Below, piece after piece: positions 1 to 12,700 of a DNA stretch of 64,000 nt. Both the position numbers and the translations under genes were made by a program. Source of the DNA: Gastrodia elata. Its lineage: Eukaryota > Streptophyta > Magnoliopsida > Asparagales > Orchidaceae. The notes beneath the pieces are model-generated. The model was not told the DNA's origin, did not search any database, and was given only the letters and a program-made list of their open reading frames with translations. Location: positions 10,062,001 through 10,126,000 of the forward strand of contig CM028674.1 in assembly GCA_016760335.1 (NCBI GenBank), read 5' to 3'. Positions within the stretch are counted from its first letter, which is position 1. Each line of letters starts with the position of its first letter.

Positions 1-1497
1 CAGTAAAATGCAAAAATATTTAGGATCCAACGGTTAGATCTCCTAATTAACTCTAATTACTCTAAAACTTAATTAGTGAATATTAGCAAATATAATAATC
101 CAAATTAAGTGATTCCAGTTTTAAATGACTCATAAAGTAAATTAAAATCTAAATGTATAATTAGATTAATAATTTTGTGACTAAATTCACTAATCATTCA
201 CTAATCACATTAAACCCTAATTATTAACCCTAGAAATTAGATTAGCTATAACTTAGCCAATTTATATCAGAATTGAATAATTTTAGGTAATATAAAAATC
301 TTAGAACATAATTTACAATAAACTAACAGAAAATTTGTATTTCAATAAGGGTAAAATTACTAAAATGCCCTTATAAGGTCAAATTCCCAATTTGACCTTA
401 TAAGGCATAAATAATTATATAACTTAATAAAAATAATTCAAATAAATCAAAATAGTCATCATAATACTACAAATCATGATAAAAACATTAAATTAATAAA
501 TTTCATTATTTTGGCAGATCAAAGAAATTGAATTGATTGATTTTGAGTCAAAAACAGTCAGGTACGTAAATTTACTTATAAGTCTTATTTCAGTATTCTT
601 ATTCGAGCCATTTTCCATTTGAGTAATATTTGCACTGCTTACCGCATTTTAATCTGCAAAAGATTTATATCAAATAGCATGTAACAAAAAGAATGAAACA
701 CAGTGTATATATATTTTGTGGTGTTTATCTTTGGAGGGTGGAACGCATCATTGAAATCTGTACAGATTGGGCTAGCTAGCAGCCCCTAGGAGTTATATGG
801 AGGGATTTAGCCTCTTGTAGGAAGTAGGCAAATCCAGATGAAAGACACACCATCAGTTTCTATTTTGAGTAAGCTACCGATAGGTGGCGAGATAAGCTTC
901 CTACAGGTTATGCCTATGGGTTTACCCATTTGGGCTCAGGAGTCTACGGACTCGACTTATTGTTACAAATGCTTTTGATAAAATTTATTTCATATATGTT
1001 GATTTTCACAGCTAATTTGCAGGGCAAAAATTGAATTTGGAAATTGCTTTACTTTATATGCAGTTTTTCAGTCATTTTCATACTTGATTCATGCTTATTA
1101 TAGGATGTTAGATTTATTCTTATAAGAATAATTTGCGTACTCCTACCTGACTGGTAAACTGAATTTTTCAGATTTTGATAATTAAAAAGTTTAGAAGATC
1201 TGCCAAGTTAAAAGAAGAAGAATTAAAAGAAGCTGAAGAATGTAGATATTTCTTATTTTATTTTGTAAAATTCAAACTGTTGTAACTTTTCATATATATT
1301 TTTGGCTCTATGTATAAAAGGACTGTGGATTATTATTTTATTATGTTCTTTTTAAATTATAAAAATGTATATATTTTCAATTGAGATGAATTGTTCTTTA
1401 AAGACTCTCGAACTTCGATCTCCGGTCGCCATACTTACTGTATTACAAATCAATAAAAGGTTATCGCACTATTTTAGAATAGTAAATGGTACATGAT
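1..1497. repeat. LTR-retrotransposon-derived sequence, partial
   Basis: There is no coding region. The sequence resembles the non-coding LTR DNA elsewhere in this window and is interrupted at 1498 by another LTR. Its ends lie outside the window or are lost. It contains a perfect 17-nt-arm palindrome at 369-405. Confidence 0.35.
369..405. repeat. Perfect short palindrome
   Basis: Arms CCTTATAAGGTCAAATT (369-385) and its exact reverse complement (389-405) are separated by CCC. It may be a transposon end or a regulatory hairpin; nothing nearby decides. Confidence 0.8.
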
Positions 1498-2303
1498 TGT
1501 GGCGGCCGCCCCTTAATCGAATGAGTGTTAAGAGGTGGTCGTCACTAGTACCACGGACATTAAACTAAAAGCATATCTGTGATACTAATCAACTAGCTGA
1601 GCAAGACTAAATAGAAACATACATGTAGTATAGCAGTGCAGAGAATGAAAAGAAACATTCAGACACAGTCCACATTAAATCATTCACATACAATACATTA
1701 AATGCTGAATAGTAAGAATAAGAAAATATAGTTATTACAATTTTTATAAAGGCAGGTCAAGAAGGTGTAAGCATATCTCCTTCAATGAGCCGCACTTTAC
1801 CTTAACCTGCTAGCAGCTAAATCCTCAAGCGCTGGATCTGACCTATACTCCTGATCTGCCATATGTACATATATGACAGGGCACAGCCAAAAAAAGAAAA
1901 TCTGGTTAGACTTTAATAAGTCTAAGTACAATTTAAGCTATTAAAGTTGCATGAATTTAAAGATATCACCACATTACTGATACTACTAAGCGTGCAAAAT
2001 AGATAGGTGCTACAAGCTACAAGGAAGGGATAACTATAAACTATCCATTTATAGCATTCAACATGTATGTGAAATAAAATATCAAGACATGAAAGTAATT
2101 AAGGTAAAGCTAAAAGCAAAAGAACTGCAACTACTATGATAATTCCACTCCTAATATGATTATGATCATATTAACACATGCTGGGTATATAAAAGAAACA
2201 CAAGTACTAAAAACATGTAATTCTAGCATCATAAATATGCTAATATATATAAGTAAACATATGTGTATACATACAACATGCTAATTAAGAAAATGAAAAG
2301 AAA

Positions 2304-2415
2304 AGCCACTGAGACATGTGGCAAAAAGCAAAACAATCAAGTGTAATGTAAAGCCACTAAAACATGTGGCAAGGCAAGCAAATACTGAAAATAAAACCAC
2401 TGGAATATGTGGCAA
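2304..2415. repeat. Three short hairpin-like repeats inside the LTR
   Basis: Three copies of a GCCACTxxxACATGTGGC-type unit start near 2304, 2352 and 2397. Each can fold on its CCAC/GTGG arms. They lie within the solo LTR and have no known role. Confidence 0.6.
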
Positions 2416-4739
2416 AGCAAAAATAAAATAATACTAAACAATCCAGCTAAAGTAGCAATAAGCCTAGGACATAGTACTGTCATACCAGCCAATAGGCCAT
2501 ACAGGGCCTCCAATATCAATCAATCAATCCCCAGCCTAGCCTTCCAAATATGCTAGGTCTGAGTCCAGTCTATACAATACTACTACTGAAGAGGCAGACT
2601 AAGCTAGGACATATTCTACCAACTGCAAACAACACAAAACTGAATAATATGCAATTCAAATACTAACTTAGGATGTATCATCCATATCCTAAGTTTTCCT
2701 ATTATGCTCAAGGAATAAAGCTCAATATACAAGGTATGCAAAGCAATCTAGTCAAAGTAAGCAAGAGACTCAATCTAGACTAAGTGATATCTATTGTTGT
2801 CTAATTAAGTCGTTCTAACTATCCCAAGTCACATAACTTAGAAGCACGGCCTTATAAGTTAAAAATAATTAGGACTGATCAGATCCTAATTTAGTTCAAT
2901 CAAAATCGACTATAAGTTAAATAATAAATCATCACGTCCTAATTGATGATTTGAGATATTCTTAGCTAAGATCTGATCCAGATCTACTAAGCTAAGGATT
3001 ATGAATTGAACACCACAACCTTGGGTTCATTCACATGATCCAAGGGTAAGCTAAAGATCTATGGTTCAATCTACAAGTGAACTGATGATTAAGTATTATT
3101 CTATTAAGTAACAATCAAGCTTAATAGAATATATCTCTATTCTTACTCTAAAATTGAAAGACAAAATAATCAAAATGAAACTATGAAAAATCTAAAAACT
3201 AATAATACCAAAGTTTCATTCATTGAATAAATCATTTATTCAACGAATGAGGTCTAACTTAGTGTCTAATCCTAATCTTAAGGAAAGAGCCTAAGTGAAG
3301 TGAAATTCCTAAGGAAGTACCTTAGTTTGACTCTAGGTTCTAATCCATGTTCGCACAATTTACAGTTTTTAACTAAGGTTTAGCAAAAGCTCATATATCC
3401 TAATGTCATGGTTTTTAAATAACAAGGAAATCCTAATGATGCTAAGATCTATGCAAGTGGTGTACGCACTATACATACAGCTCAAGAAAATAATATAATC
3501 AAAAGAAAACAGAACTTTAATAAAGTTCTAAGTACGAAACGTACCTTACACAACTTCAAACTTCAGCAGCACATGGTTTCAGAACCTTTGGACTTCGACT
3601 TCGTATGGGCTATAAATAAGTTTCCCTGATTGAGAAATAAAATAAAAGGATGGATTGATTACACTTCTTATTCCTTACGTACCAAACATACAATTTATCT
3701 TCTGTATTAACGTAGATAATAATTATAGGTGCACAATTATAATTTTAGATTTTGTATTAATGCCTTTATTAATATGATTACTTTATTTTTATGCTTGGAA
3801 TTCCACCATGCAACTTTGCCATTCAACTACAAATTCTGTGATTGACAAATGAATATAAATATGTATTAGGATGGCTAATTATGTAAAGAAGGATTTAAGT
3901 GTGTTCAAAAATTTAATTATTTATACAAAATTTTCATTTAATTGAAATTGAAATAATAAAATTATTAAAGTTAACTCAAGCTTTTGAATAAGATTATGAG
4001 TGATATTGAAGACATATTTATTATTGCATTATAGTGTCATTTTAACTTCATTATAAACTCTAAAATCCATTGAAATCGATCTAAGCCATATAACTCATAT
4101 TTTGTAAGAATCATATTTATATAAAAACAACCATCCTATGCATAAACTATTTATAATTTTTTAGTGTAATAGAATTAGAAACTAAACTATATATAATTTC
4201 ATGCATTTATTACAATAAATCTCCTTACATGCAATGGTGAAAAAAAAATGCTATAATCTCTCATGCTTAACTGCTTGTTCACAAACATAGGAATGATATG
4301 TTTTACTAGAACATTATTAATATTCAAATAAATCGCTGCTTTTAGATTCATATTATTGGATTGAATCATACAACTTGAAATTAACTAATCATTTAGGGCA
4401 AGAATAAAATACTGAATATGCTAAGTTCTCCATATAATTATTGCATATAACTCTTAAAAACTTATAAAAGTTATGAGTAAATTATACCTTGATGGCTGCG
4501 CTTTGCTCAAGGGAGAGGAGTTGTGTACAACAAGGCGGCGGCTTGGCCATGGAAAGGAGTAGGATGGTTCAGCCATGGAGGGAAGAAGGATGGTTCCGCC
4601 ATGGAGGGAAGAAGGCTGCTGTTCGGCCGATAGGAAGAGGAACTCTCGGCCATGAAGGAGACGACGTCTCTTGGCCATGGAGAGGAAGGAAAGGTGTGCT
4701 CGGCCAAGGGAAGGTGGGATGCTGCTCGCTCTCTTCTGA

Positions 4740-5875
4740 TCTGAGTAAGAAGCCCGAACTTCGTGAAAGAGACTACTTATTATAGGTTGTTGTCGTATGG
4801 ATAACCCAGAGCAAGAGCATCGGGAGCCCCGGCCAGAGTTAAAAAGAAGGACGCGTAGCGTAAACCGGTACGCTTCCGCTGCGCGGCCTTATGCGGGTTG
4901 AAGATCAGAGTACGGTTCCGATTTAATTTAGATTTGTGGAGTGCCAAAAGCAAACATGACGTCGTTCGAAAGGGCCAAGCAAGCTTAATAGTTTCAACCG
5001 CTTAAACTAAGGTTAAGCCCTAGTATTTAACAGCAGACTTAAAAAACCACCTACAAACGCTTTACGCCCAATAATTCCGGATAACACTTGCTTTACTTTA
5101 GTCGAAGCTAAAATAGCTCAAGCTAAGAACGAATTAGCTTAGCTATTTTTACTAGACGAACTCTAAAGCCCGAATAGAAAGCCAGAGGAGCTTCTTTTTC
5201 TTTGGCAGTATGAGTGTCAGAAAGCTGCCGATGCTGTCTTGCTGCCTGCTCGCCACCCCTCGTTCTCGAAAGTAAAAAGTTCCCACTCATCTATGGAATA
5301 GAATATCCCTGTCGAAGCCAAGCGAGATTTTCTCCAGCAACCGGCTACCACATTACCTCGAGTGTAGTTCCAACTCCCTTCCTCAATTTTTGTGGTTGTG
5401 ATGCATCGCAGGCTGTACAACTTTATTGGTAATATTATTGTTGCTGTTATAAAAAAAACACTAATCTACCTACCCTTCCTAAGCCTAAAGGTTATGCCTT
5501 CAGTTTAATCTAATAGAATATCTAATCCATTTGTTTTGAGTTTAGCATTTTGAGGCTTACCGCTTCGGGGCCAATACCAATCTCAGATTACCTCCAGCCC
5601 ACGTTCAGAGGAGATCTCTAAAGTTTCTATAGCTAGTTCTAACTCTCTCTTAGAATAAGGGCCCAGTTTTTTGGAACAAGTCAATACCATTCTGTATTTT
5701 GGGATTGAAGGACCTCGAAAGGAAAGAGGCCAAAAAGAGGCTTTGTGAGACGAGAGTCGATGATACTTTGATATGTTAGTCGAACCGCTGCGCGGCCTCT
5801 AGTTTGCTAAGTTTTGCCCGGAGCAATTTGTCATTCCGCTTCGCGGCCACATTCTACAATCAAACATTTTGGTTT
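4740..5875. other. Probable nuclear insertion of mitochondrial DNA (NUMT)
   Basis: This block is richer in GC than the surrounding LTR and has the texture of plant mitochondrial intergenic DNA. It has mixed composition, purine-rich runs such as CGAAAGGAAAGAGGCC, and a short repeated motif close to CCGCTGCGCGGCC at about 4877, 5562, 5787 and 5837. No organelle gene was recognised. Limits are set by eye where the LTR-like sequence stops and resumes. Confidence 0.5.
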
Positions 5876-6700
5876 GGTGGAACCTGAAGATTAAGCCTAA
5901 GGAAGAAGAGAGCTGCTCGGGCAAAGGCAGCCGCTGAGATGGGTAGAGGAGCAGCCAACGACCACCTACTCACGCACGAGAGGGAGGGAAGGCCCGGCAC
6001 TCGATCGATTCTGATGAAGGAGGCGGGGAGGCACTCTCGACTCCAAGCTGAGAGGGAAGGAGAGATCGGCATGGGGAAAAAGGATTTCGGCTGGGAGGGA
6101 AATAATTTAGGTCTTAAGGGATTATGTTAGAGGAAAAGAGGCTAAATATAAGCTCAAATGGATGGATGAGGGCCATCCGATCAAGATCGGATGGCCAAGA
6201 ATCATCGGAACTTCGCAGATTCGATTGAAAGATCAAATAAACTTCAAAAATTTTAAAATTAGTGTCGAAACGACCATCTCAACGAGATGAACGCAAGCGT
6301 CTAAAAATTATTGAATTTGGACAAGTATTTTATTTTATATTAATTTTTAAGTGAAAAACTTCAAAATTCGCTACGATTAATCCGGAGCCCGTAAAATTAC
6401 GAAACCTAAAACATTGAGTCCTCTCATAATGCTTAACTCAAATATATAAAAATTTCTAAAATCTGACTTTTGTTTTATCTTTTATCGACTCCGGAAGTTT
6501 AAACTTTCCAAATTTATTTAGGACGATCCGGGACCCCGATTGCGCTCAAATTTTGGCAAGTGGATCTCCTTAATATGCTTTATTTGGGGATATTTTTATT
6601 TGATTTTTATTTGACTGAAATCAGGATCTTATATTTTCTCTTAATCTGATTAGGTTTAGGCATAACCGGCTCAGTAATAACGTCGGGTTGTTACAATGAT

Positions 6701-7338
6701 ACTCTCTAGCAATTGCAAAAGAGTTAAGGGAAGAGGAAATTTGCACCCATATTAAAATATTTAAAAATGTGCTCAATAGCTCCATTATTATCCTCATGAA
6801 GTCTACATATATTATTATGTTTTATTCCCCTCATCCTAAGTATATTTATTGTTTTGAAATTAGTATGTATTCCTTTAAATATTTTAATTAAATAATTTTC
6901 TTTTTAATTAATTAGAATTAAATATCTAAACGAGCTCAAGAAAATTTCATAAATTCACTCATATCTAATTTGGGGGGTGAGAACATCAAAAATGAAGTTG
7001 GAATTTTAATTAGAAATTTATTTGACTATCTTAATTTTTAAATATTTTAAATATATTAAAATATTATGGAAAATTTAACAACTTCCAAAAATTTCTAAAC
7101 TTTAACTCATAGCTAATTTGAGGTGAGAAATTAAATGGTGAACTCAGATTTTAATTTGGAAATCAAAATAATTATCTTAATTTTTCATTTTAATAAATAT
7201 ATTAAAATAATCAAAATATTCAAATGAACTTCAAATCGCTCTAAATTTTCAAGATTTGCTCTAAACATTTTTTTGAGACTAATGGAAGTGATTACAAACT
7301 GATTATACTAAAAAAAAGATTAACAATATTGGGTTGTT
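6701..7338 (-). mobile_element. LTR fragment, minus orientation
   Basis: Read on the minus strand it starts TATAACAACCCAATATTG at 7338 and runs through two blocks resembling the start of the LTR at 9777 (the TCACC...AATTAG...GGTGA-like motifs about 200 and 350 bases in). It is cut on the left by the solo LTR that ends at 6695. Confidence 0.5.
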
Positions 7339-7437
7339 ATACCAATAGACCCATTAAACCATATGATTTTATTATTTTATTAGTTTTCTTAATGATTTTC
7401 CATTATATTATGTCTGTATAAGCATAGCACATTATAT

Positions 7438-7905
7438 CATTAGCGGAGCATGTGCCCAACTAGGATTTATTAGTGCAGCGATTATGCTTACCTATGATCT
7501 ATTGGCGGAGCAATTTGTGCTCACTTAGGATCTGTTAGTGGAGCGATTTGTGCTCACCTAAGATCTGTTAGCAAAACGATTTGTGCTCACCTATGATTTA
7601 TTAGCGGAGCGATTTGTGCTCACCTAGGATCTATTAGCGGAGAGATTTGTGCTCACCTATGATATATTAAAGGAGTCATTTGTGCTCACCTAGCATCTAT
7701 TAGCGGAGCGATTTGTGCTTACTTATAATCTATTAACTTCGATTTGTGCTCACTTAGAATCTATTAGCGGAGCAATTTGTGCTCACCTAGGATCTATAAG
7801 CGGAGCGATTTGTGCTCACATAGAATCTATTAGTGAAGTGATTTGTGCTCACCTAAGATATATTAGCAGAACAATTTGTGCTCACTATGGATTGTTAGTG
7901 GTGTG
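7438..7905 (+). repeat. 33-bp minisatellite, about 15 copies
   Basis: The unit is close to GAGCGATTTGTGCTCACCTA followed by GGATCTATTAGCG, repeated about 15 times with substitutions and one shortened copy near 7735. Because 33 is a multiple of 3, part of it stays open (7715-7906) and would encode an ICAHLESISGA-like 11-residue repeat. That frame has no other sign of being a gene. Confidence 0.9.
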
Positions 7906-7985
7906 ATATGGCACACTAGGATTGCATATTCTAGCTTATGACATATCTGTTTCAATTGCATTTTTCAGTAGTGGCATGTTATTTC

Positions 7986-9306
7986 TATAACGACCCGGTG
8001 TCATATTAGATATTCCGATCCATCCAACATTGAGCGTCAATATAGTGCTTTATACTGGGTTAGCACATCTTAACCCACTATTAAGTACTACAAGGGGAAA
8101 ATGATCTATAAGATGAGGAAATATAAATATATTTACAAACATAATGACTTACATTACCATAATATTCATCCAGATAAAATAAAAAAAGTATATTCATTCC
8201 AGATTTGAGTAACCAAAATGTTCAAAAATATTAAAGTGTTATAATATTTCATTAAATAAAAGTAACTCATCCTCACATGATAATAATAAATAAAGCTAAA
8301 ATAAACTTTAGGCTTGCTCCTGATCCTCTGGCTACACTCTTAGTTCACCTCCTAGCTCAACTCCCAATTTTTGATCTACCATATTTGATTTTGTAATACG
8401 GTATGACACAACCAATAAAAATAAATAAGTTATTAGACTTACATAAGTCTAAGTACATTTAGGGTGTCTAAGTAAACTTTAGTTGAAGGATATCACTTTT
8501 AGCAAACAATATTTAAAGAGCATAATGCATTATAAAAGAAATATTGGAAATAAATAAATCGAAAAGACAAGTAAGAATAAGTGTGCTAGTACACACAACA
8601 CGTCCCTGCAAGAAATTGCTTAAGCAATAGCAATAAACTAGTATGGGTTGAATAAGTGAATGCTAACAGCTAAAAGACAATGTAAAAGATGTTGTAAAGT
8701 ATAGATGAACTGAAGTAAATAAATGTAAAATTGTAAACTGTAAATGAAATTTATTATTATTTTATTTTATGTGTTTTTTTTGTGGACTCGTACAAAACAA
8801 CGAGGAGTTAGGTATGTCTACCCAACTATATGTATAGGGGTCTCATGTATAACCACATATTCTCCATCAATGATATGTGTGGTCTTATGATCACTTCATA
8901 GCCAGCCCTTGCTCAGTAATGTCAGTATAGACTAATACATCCTGAATGAAACACATTCTCAAATTTAATTTATAGTTTATATTATGCATATAAGTCATGA
9001 TTAAAAGAATAAGGTTCTTAAAGTGTTGCTTCATTTCAAGAAGTTTGCCAAATTCAAATACAAAATATGTGATATTCATTTATTGTCTAATTTAATTATC
9101 GATCTTAATGATCGGGGTCAACTAAACCCCCAATTAACTTAAGGCACATGCCTTTAGTCAATTATAAAATAATTATAAATATGTAATATCAAATTTATAA
9201 TTTTGAAAATAAATGTTTGATTAACTTATTGACATGATAAGAGAATCTTCTATAATCGCATATCCTAATTTTAAAAGCTACTATCCTCCAAGTCTTATAC
9301 TTGAAC
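7986..9306 (+). mobile_element. 5' part of an LTR related to those at 17.5 and 31.2 kb
   Basis: It begins TATAACGACCCGGTG and follows the same order of blocks as the solo LTR at 17508, including TAAGTCTAAGTACA near 8449 and a later AACCCCCAATTAACTTAAGGC-like region. It breaks at 9307 where another LTR is inserted. The 3' part was not found. Confidence 0.6.
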
Positions 9307-9776
9307 TTTAGCGCCCCGCCCCATCGCCGCGCACAAAAAAGAGGGAACCTAATCAATTCGGCGACGGAGCGGCGCGCCACTTGGGGAGGAATATCCCATC
9401 TTCCTGAATAGCTGAAACCAAAACTCATCTGAAGGGCTGCTGACTCAACCTCAAGGAGGGTTGAGAGCTAATATTTAGGATAAAAATATTGTCCTTATCC
9501 TAAGTATTAGATCAATACATATATTGAATGTAAAACACATGAGGAATCCAATTTATATATAAGATATCAATATTTCTAGTATACTGATCACATCATAATA
9601 CTTAGTATAAGTAATATATTACAAAGTGTGGAAGCTTAAAGCAAACATCCAAAAATATTCATCACAAAAGTTGTATGAAACATTCATCTCAGAAAAGAAA
9701 AAAAAGATATATATAGAATTATTACACAATTTAATGAAATACAAACATAAAGGCTAAGTATTGAACTGAAATAAAC
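9307..9776 (-). mobile_element. 3' end of a minus-strand LTR (first part; continues at 14229)
   Basis: The reverse complement matches the last 470 bases of the LTR at 9777-14228, including the GGGGCGCTA end. It is interrupted at 9776 by that same LTR, which carries target duplications TAAAC/TAAAT. The rest of this copy resumes at 14229. Confidence 0.75.
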
Positions 9777-12700
9777 TGTAACAATCTAAAATTGTTACTC
9801 AGCTTAATTTTAGCCTAATCATATCATAATTATCATCCCATTAAGTTCATATAGTCATTATAGCCAAATCCTAAATGTTTGGAGTAATTCAGAGCTCAAT
9901 CGATTATTTTGGAATATTTTAATATTTAATTAATTAGAAAATTGAGGTATTTATTTTGACCTTAAAATTAAAATCCGACTTCATCATTGCGATCGTCACC
10001 CCAAAATTAGTTAGGGGTGATGTTTTGGACGCATTTGGAAGTCATCGAATTTTTGTGAATATTTTAATATAATTAAATGCACCGAAAAATGAAATAATTA
10101 AATAATCATCAAAATCGAAACCCGACTTCACCGTTAAATTCATCACCCCCAAATTAGCTAAAGGTAAATTATTGGGAATTTTCGGAGTGCATTTCAAAAA
10201 TCTGAATTTTTAATAATTAAGGAAAATAAATAAGTAAATTACTTCCCTAAATTGCAATTTTCCCTATCTTCCTAACTTTCTATTGCTTACCTATCAGCCT
10301 CCTCTCCATAGCCGGCACTCCCATGCCCTCTTAGGCTCAAGCATGATGACCTCTCTCCTTAGGCTCATGATGGCTCCCTACTCCCCCTACACCATCATTC
10401 TCCTTCTCCTTTATTAAGGAGAAGCACAACCCTCTTCTTCTTCTTGCTGAAATTTTCTCATCTCCTCCTCCATTTATGCCCTAGTATTAAAGAAGAAGAA
10501 GTTCAGCTCACTTCTAAGGCTTTGGAGAAAGACAAATATTCCTTCTTTCTCCACCTATTGCAAGGCTAAGGTACCAATTTACTTACTCTCCTTGTAACTA
10601 TTTGCTCTTCTTCATGTTGTTATTGTGCTTGAATGTATATTTAGAAATCCATAACCATGTATGGAAGCCATTAAGGCTCTTTAAAGCATCACATTTCTTG
10701 AAAGAAAACTGATATGCTTTTCATCTATTCTACATACCATTACATTTATCACCATTTTTTGTATAGTTAATATACTCCATTTGTGCTAATTTTAGTGTAA
10801 ATAGAAAGGTATCGAAAAGATCTTTCCATTGATATATGACACAACTCATGGAATGATCTAGATTGGGAGTATTTGAACTCGAAATGTGGCATTTATGAGT
10901 TTTTGTACTGACAAAAATACCGTCTGGCGTTGCAGCGCCCAAGTTGCAAACTGGGCCGCTGCAGCGCGCCATAGCGCGCTGGAGCGGGATGCAGCGCCAT
11001 TTCGGAAAAATTATATTAAAATTTGTTAATTACCTAATTGAACAGTAAATTGCAAATGGACCGCTGCAGCGCGTTGGAGTGAGCTGTAGTGGCATTTTAA
11101 GAAAACTTTAGAAAATCAGAAAAATAAATTAATTGAATAGTATTTTCGCAAGTTGGACTGCTGCAGCGCGCCATAGCACGCTGCAGCGGGCTGCAGCGTC
11201 ACATCGCGCTACAGTGCTAGAAATTGCAAAACTGCCCAGAATTTTCAGAACTTGCCAGAATTTGCTGAAATGGCCAAAACTTCTCCGTTTTCGTATTTTA
11301 AGGTCCCTAGGATTCTAGTGGGACTAAATTATATCAAATTTGAAACTTTGTCATTTTAATATGTGCTCAAAACCTATTTTGTATCTTAAATATCTTGCAC
11401 CAAATGCTAAATAGTAGAACATTTGAATGCTTGCATTGAATAAGTATATCTTAATAACCAAATGGCATGAAACCTAAGTCTTTTTAGATTTGTGATTAAG
11501 TGTTAATCCCTTTAGTTTGATTTAGAATTTGATTATCATTAATTACATTTTTGCCTTATAGCATCTTTATATTTATATGCTTTCATGATATTATGATATA
11601 TGTTAGAAAACTCTAAACATTTATTTGGATACCTAATTGTGTGTAATTAATATTAAATTATAATTGAATATAAGAATCTTGATAACTTAATTAAGTAGAT
11701 GATACTTAATTTAAACTTGAAATTGCCATCAATAATGCACTAATAATATATTGATTTATTTTTGACCTATAAATTAACCTTTGGTCTTAATGGTAGAAGG
11801 GTTAGGGGTTAAACCCTAACTTGTCTTAACTAAGATATAAACCTTAATTGCGTAACCAATTAACTTGATTAAAAGATAATTTAATTGACATTATTCCAAT
11901 AATGCATCTGATTTAGTATTGATCTTAAATCATTGAATTAGAAGTGCTAATGTTAAAATTAAATCTGTGTAATTGAACCATCTAAATCTAAACTTTAGAT
12001 TTTTGATTTTCTCTTATATAAGACTATTAGCATAAAATGGATAATAAAATTATAATGAATTATGAAATTATCTAACTCTAATAAGATCTTTGATTTTATC
12101 CCATAATTGTAGAATAGAAAAGGATCGGATGAATTTTGATCATTTGATCTGATCACTTGAATGTTAACCTAAGAAGTAGAAAAGTGATAACTTAGGGGTT
12201 TTGCTTTAAGATTATTCTTGAAATATTTAAAGATCTTAATTATTGATACCTTAAGGTAGGAAGAGTTTTTGTAACTTTTTAAGGTAGAAACTTAGATGAT
12301 CCTTCATAACTTTAGAAGTTGAACTTGAAACCCTGTGGTAGGAATCACCTGAAGTACTTAAAATGAGATTTATTCATTGTGGTAGTAACCTACATTGAGT
12401 GATATTTTAATCATACTCTTGGAGCCTTGTGTAGGACTCACCCATATAGAGTAAGGATTAATAATTTTGATAAATTATTGTTGATTAAATAGAGTTGTCT
12501 AAACCCAAATTATTGGTTAGTATAGTATGGTATACCTATAGTACTTGATTACTTCAGTAGTATTCAGAATTAGTTGATTTACTTCAATGTGGACTTATGA
12601 TCAGGTGCTATCCTGAGAGATTAGATGAATACAGTCCCGTTAGAATAAATTTTCAAAGACTAAGAGTGTTATAAATAGGGATTCATTCCTTAGTTTGATT

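Larger units (their letters stand above)
1498..6695 (+). mobile_element. Long solo LTR with perfect ATGAT target duplication
   Basis: It begins TGTGGCGGCC and ends GGGTTGTTACA, with ATGAT on both sides (1493-1497 and 6696-6700). There is no gag or pol coding sequence inside. It is 5.2 kb including a probable mitochondrial DNA insertion of about 1.1 kb. The box TAAGTCTAAGTACA near 1920 is shared with other LTRs in the window. It is probably a Ty3/gypsy LTR by size and termini, but no coding domain proves the superfamily. Confidence 0.7.

Noticed and set aside
4489..4785. Open frames on both strands (98, 74 and 66 codons)
   Set aside because: Low-complexity, overlapping on opposite strands, inside an LTR and running into the probable mitochondrial insertion; no domain.
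7438..7905. Regular 33-bp repeats that could look like a CRISPR array
   Set aside because: The units are directly adjacent without unique spacers and the host is a plant; it is a minisatellite.
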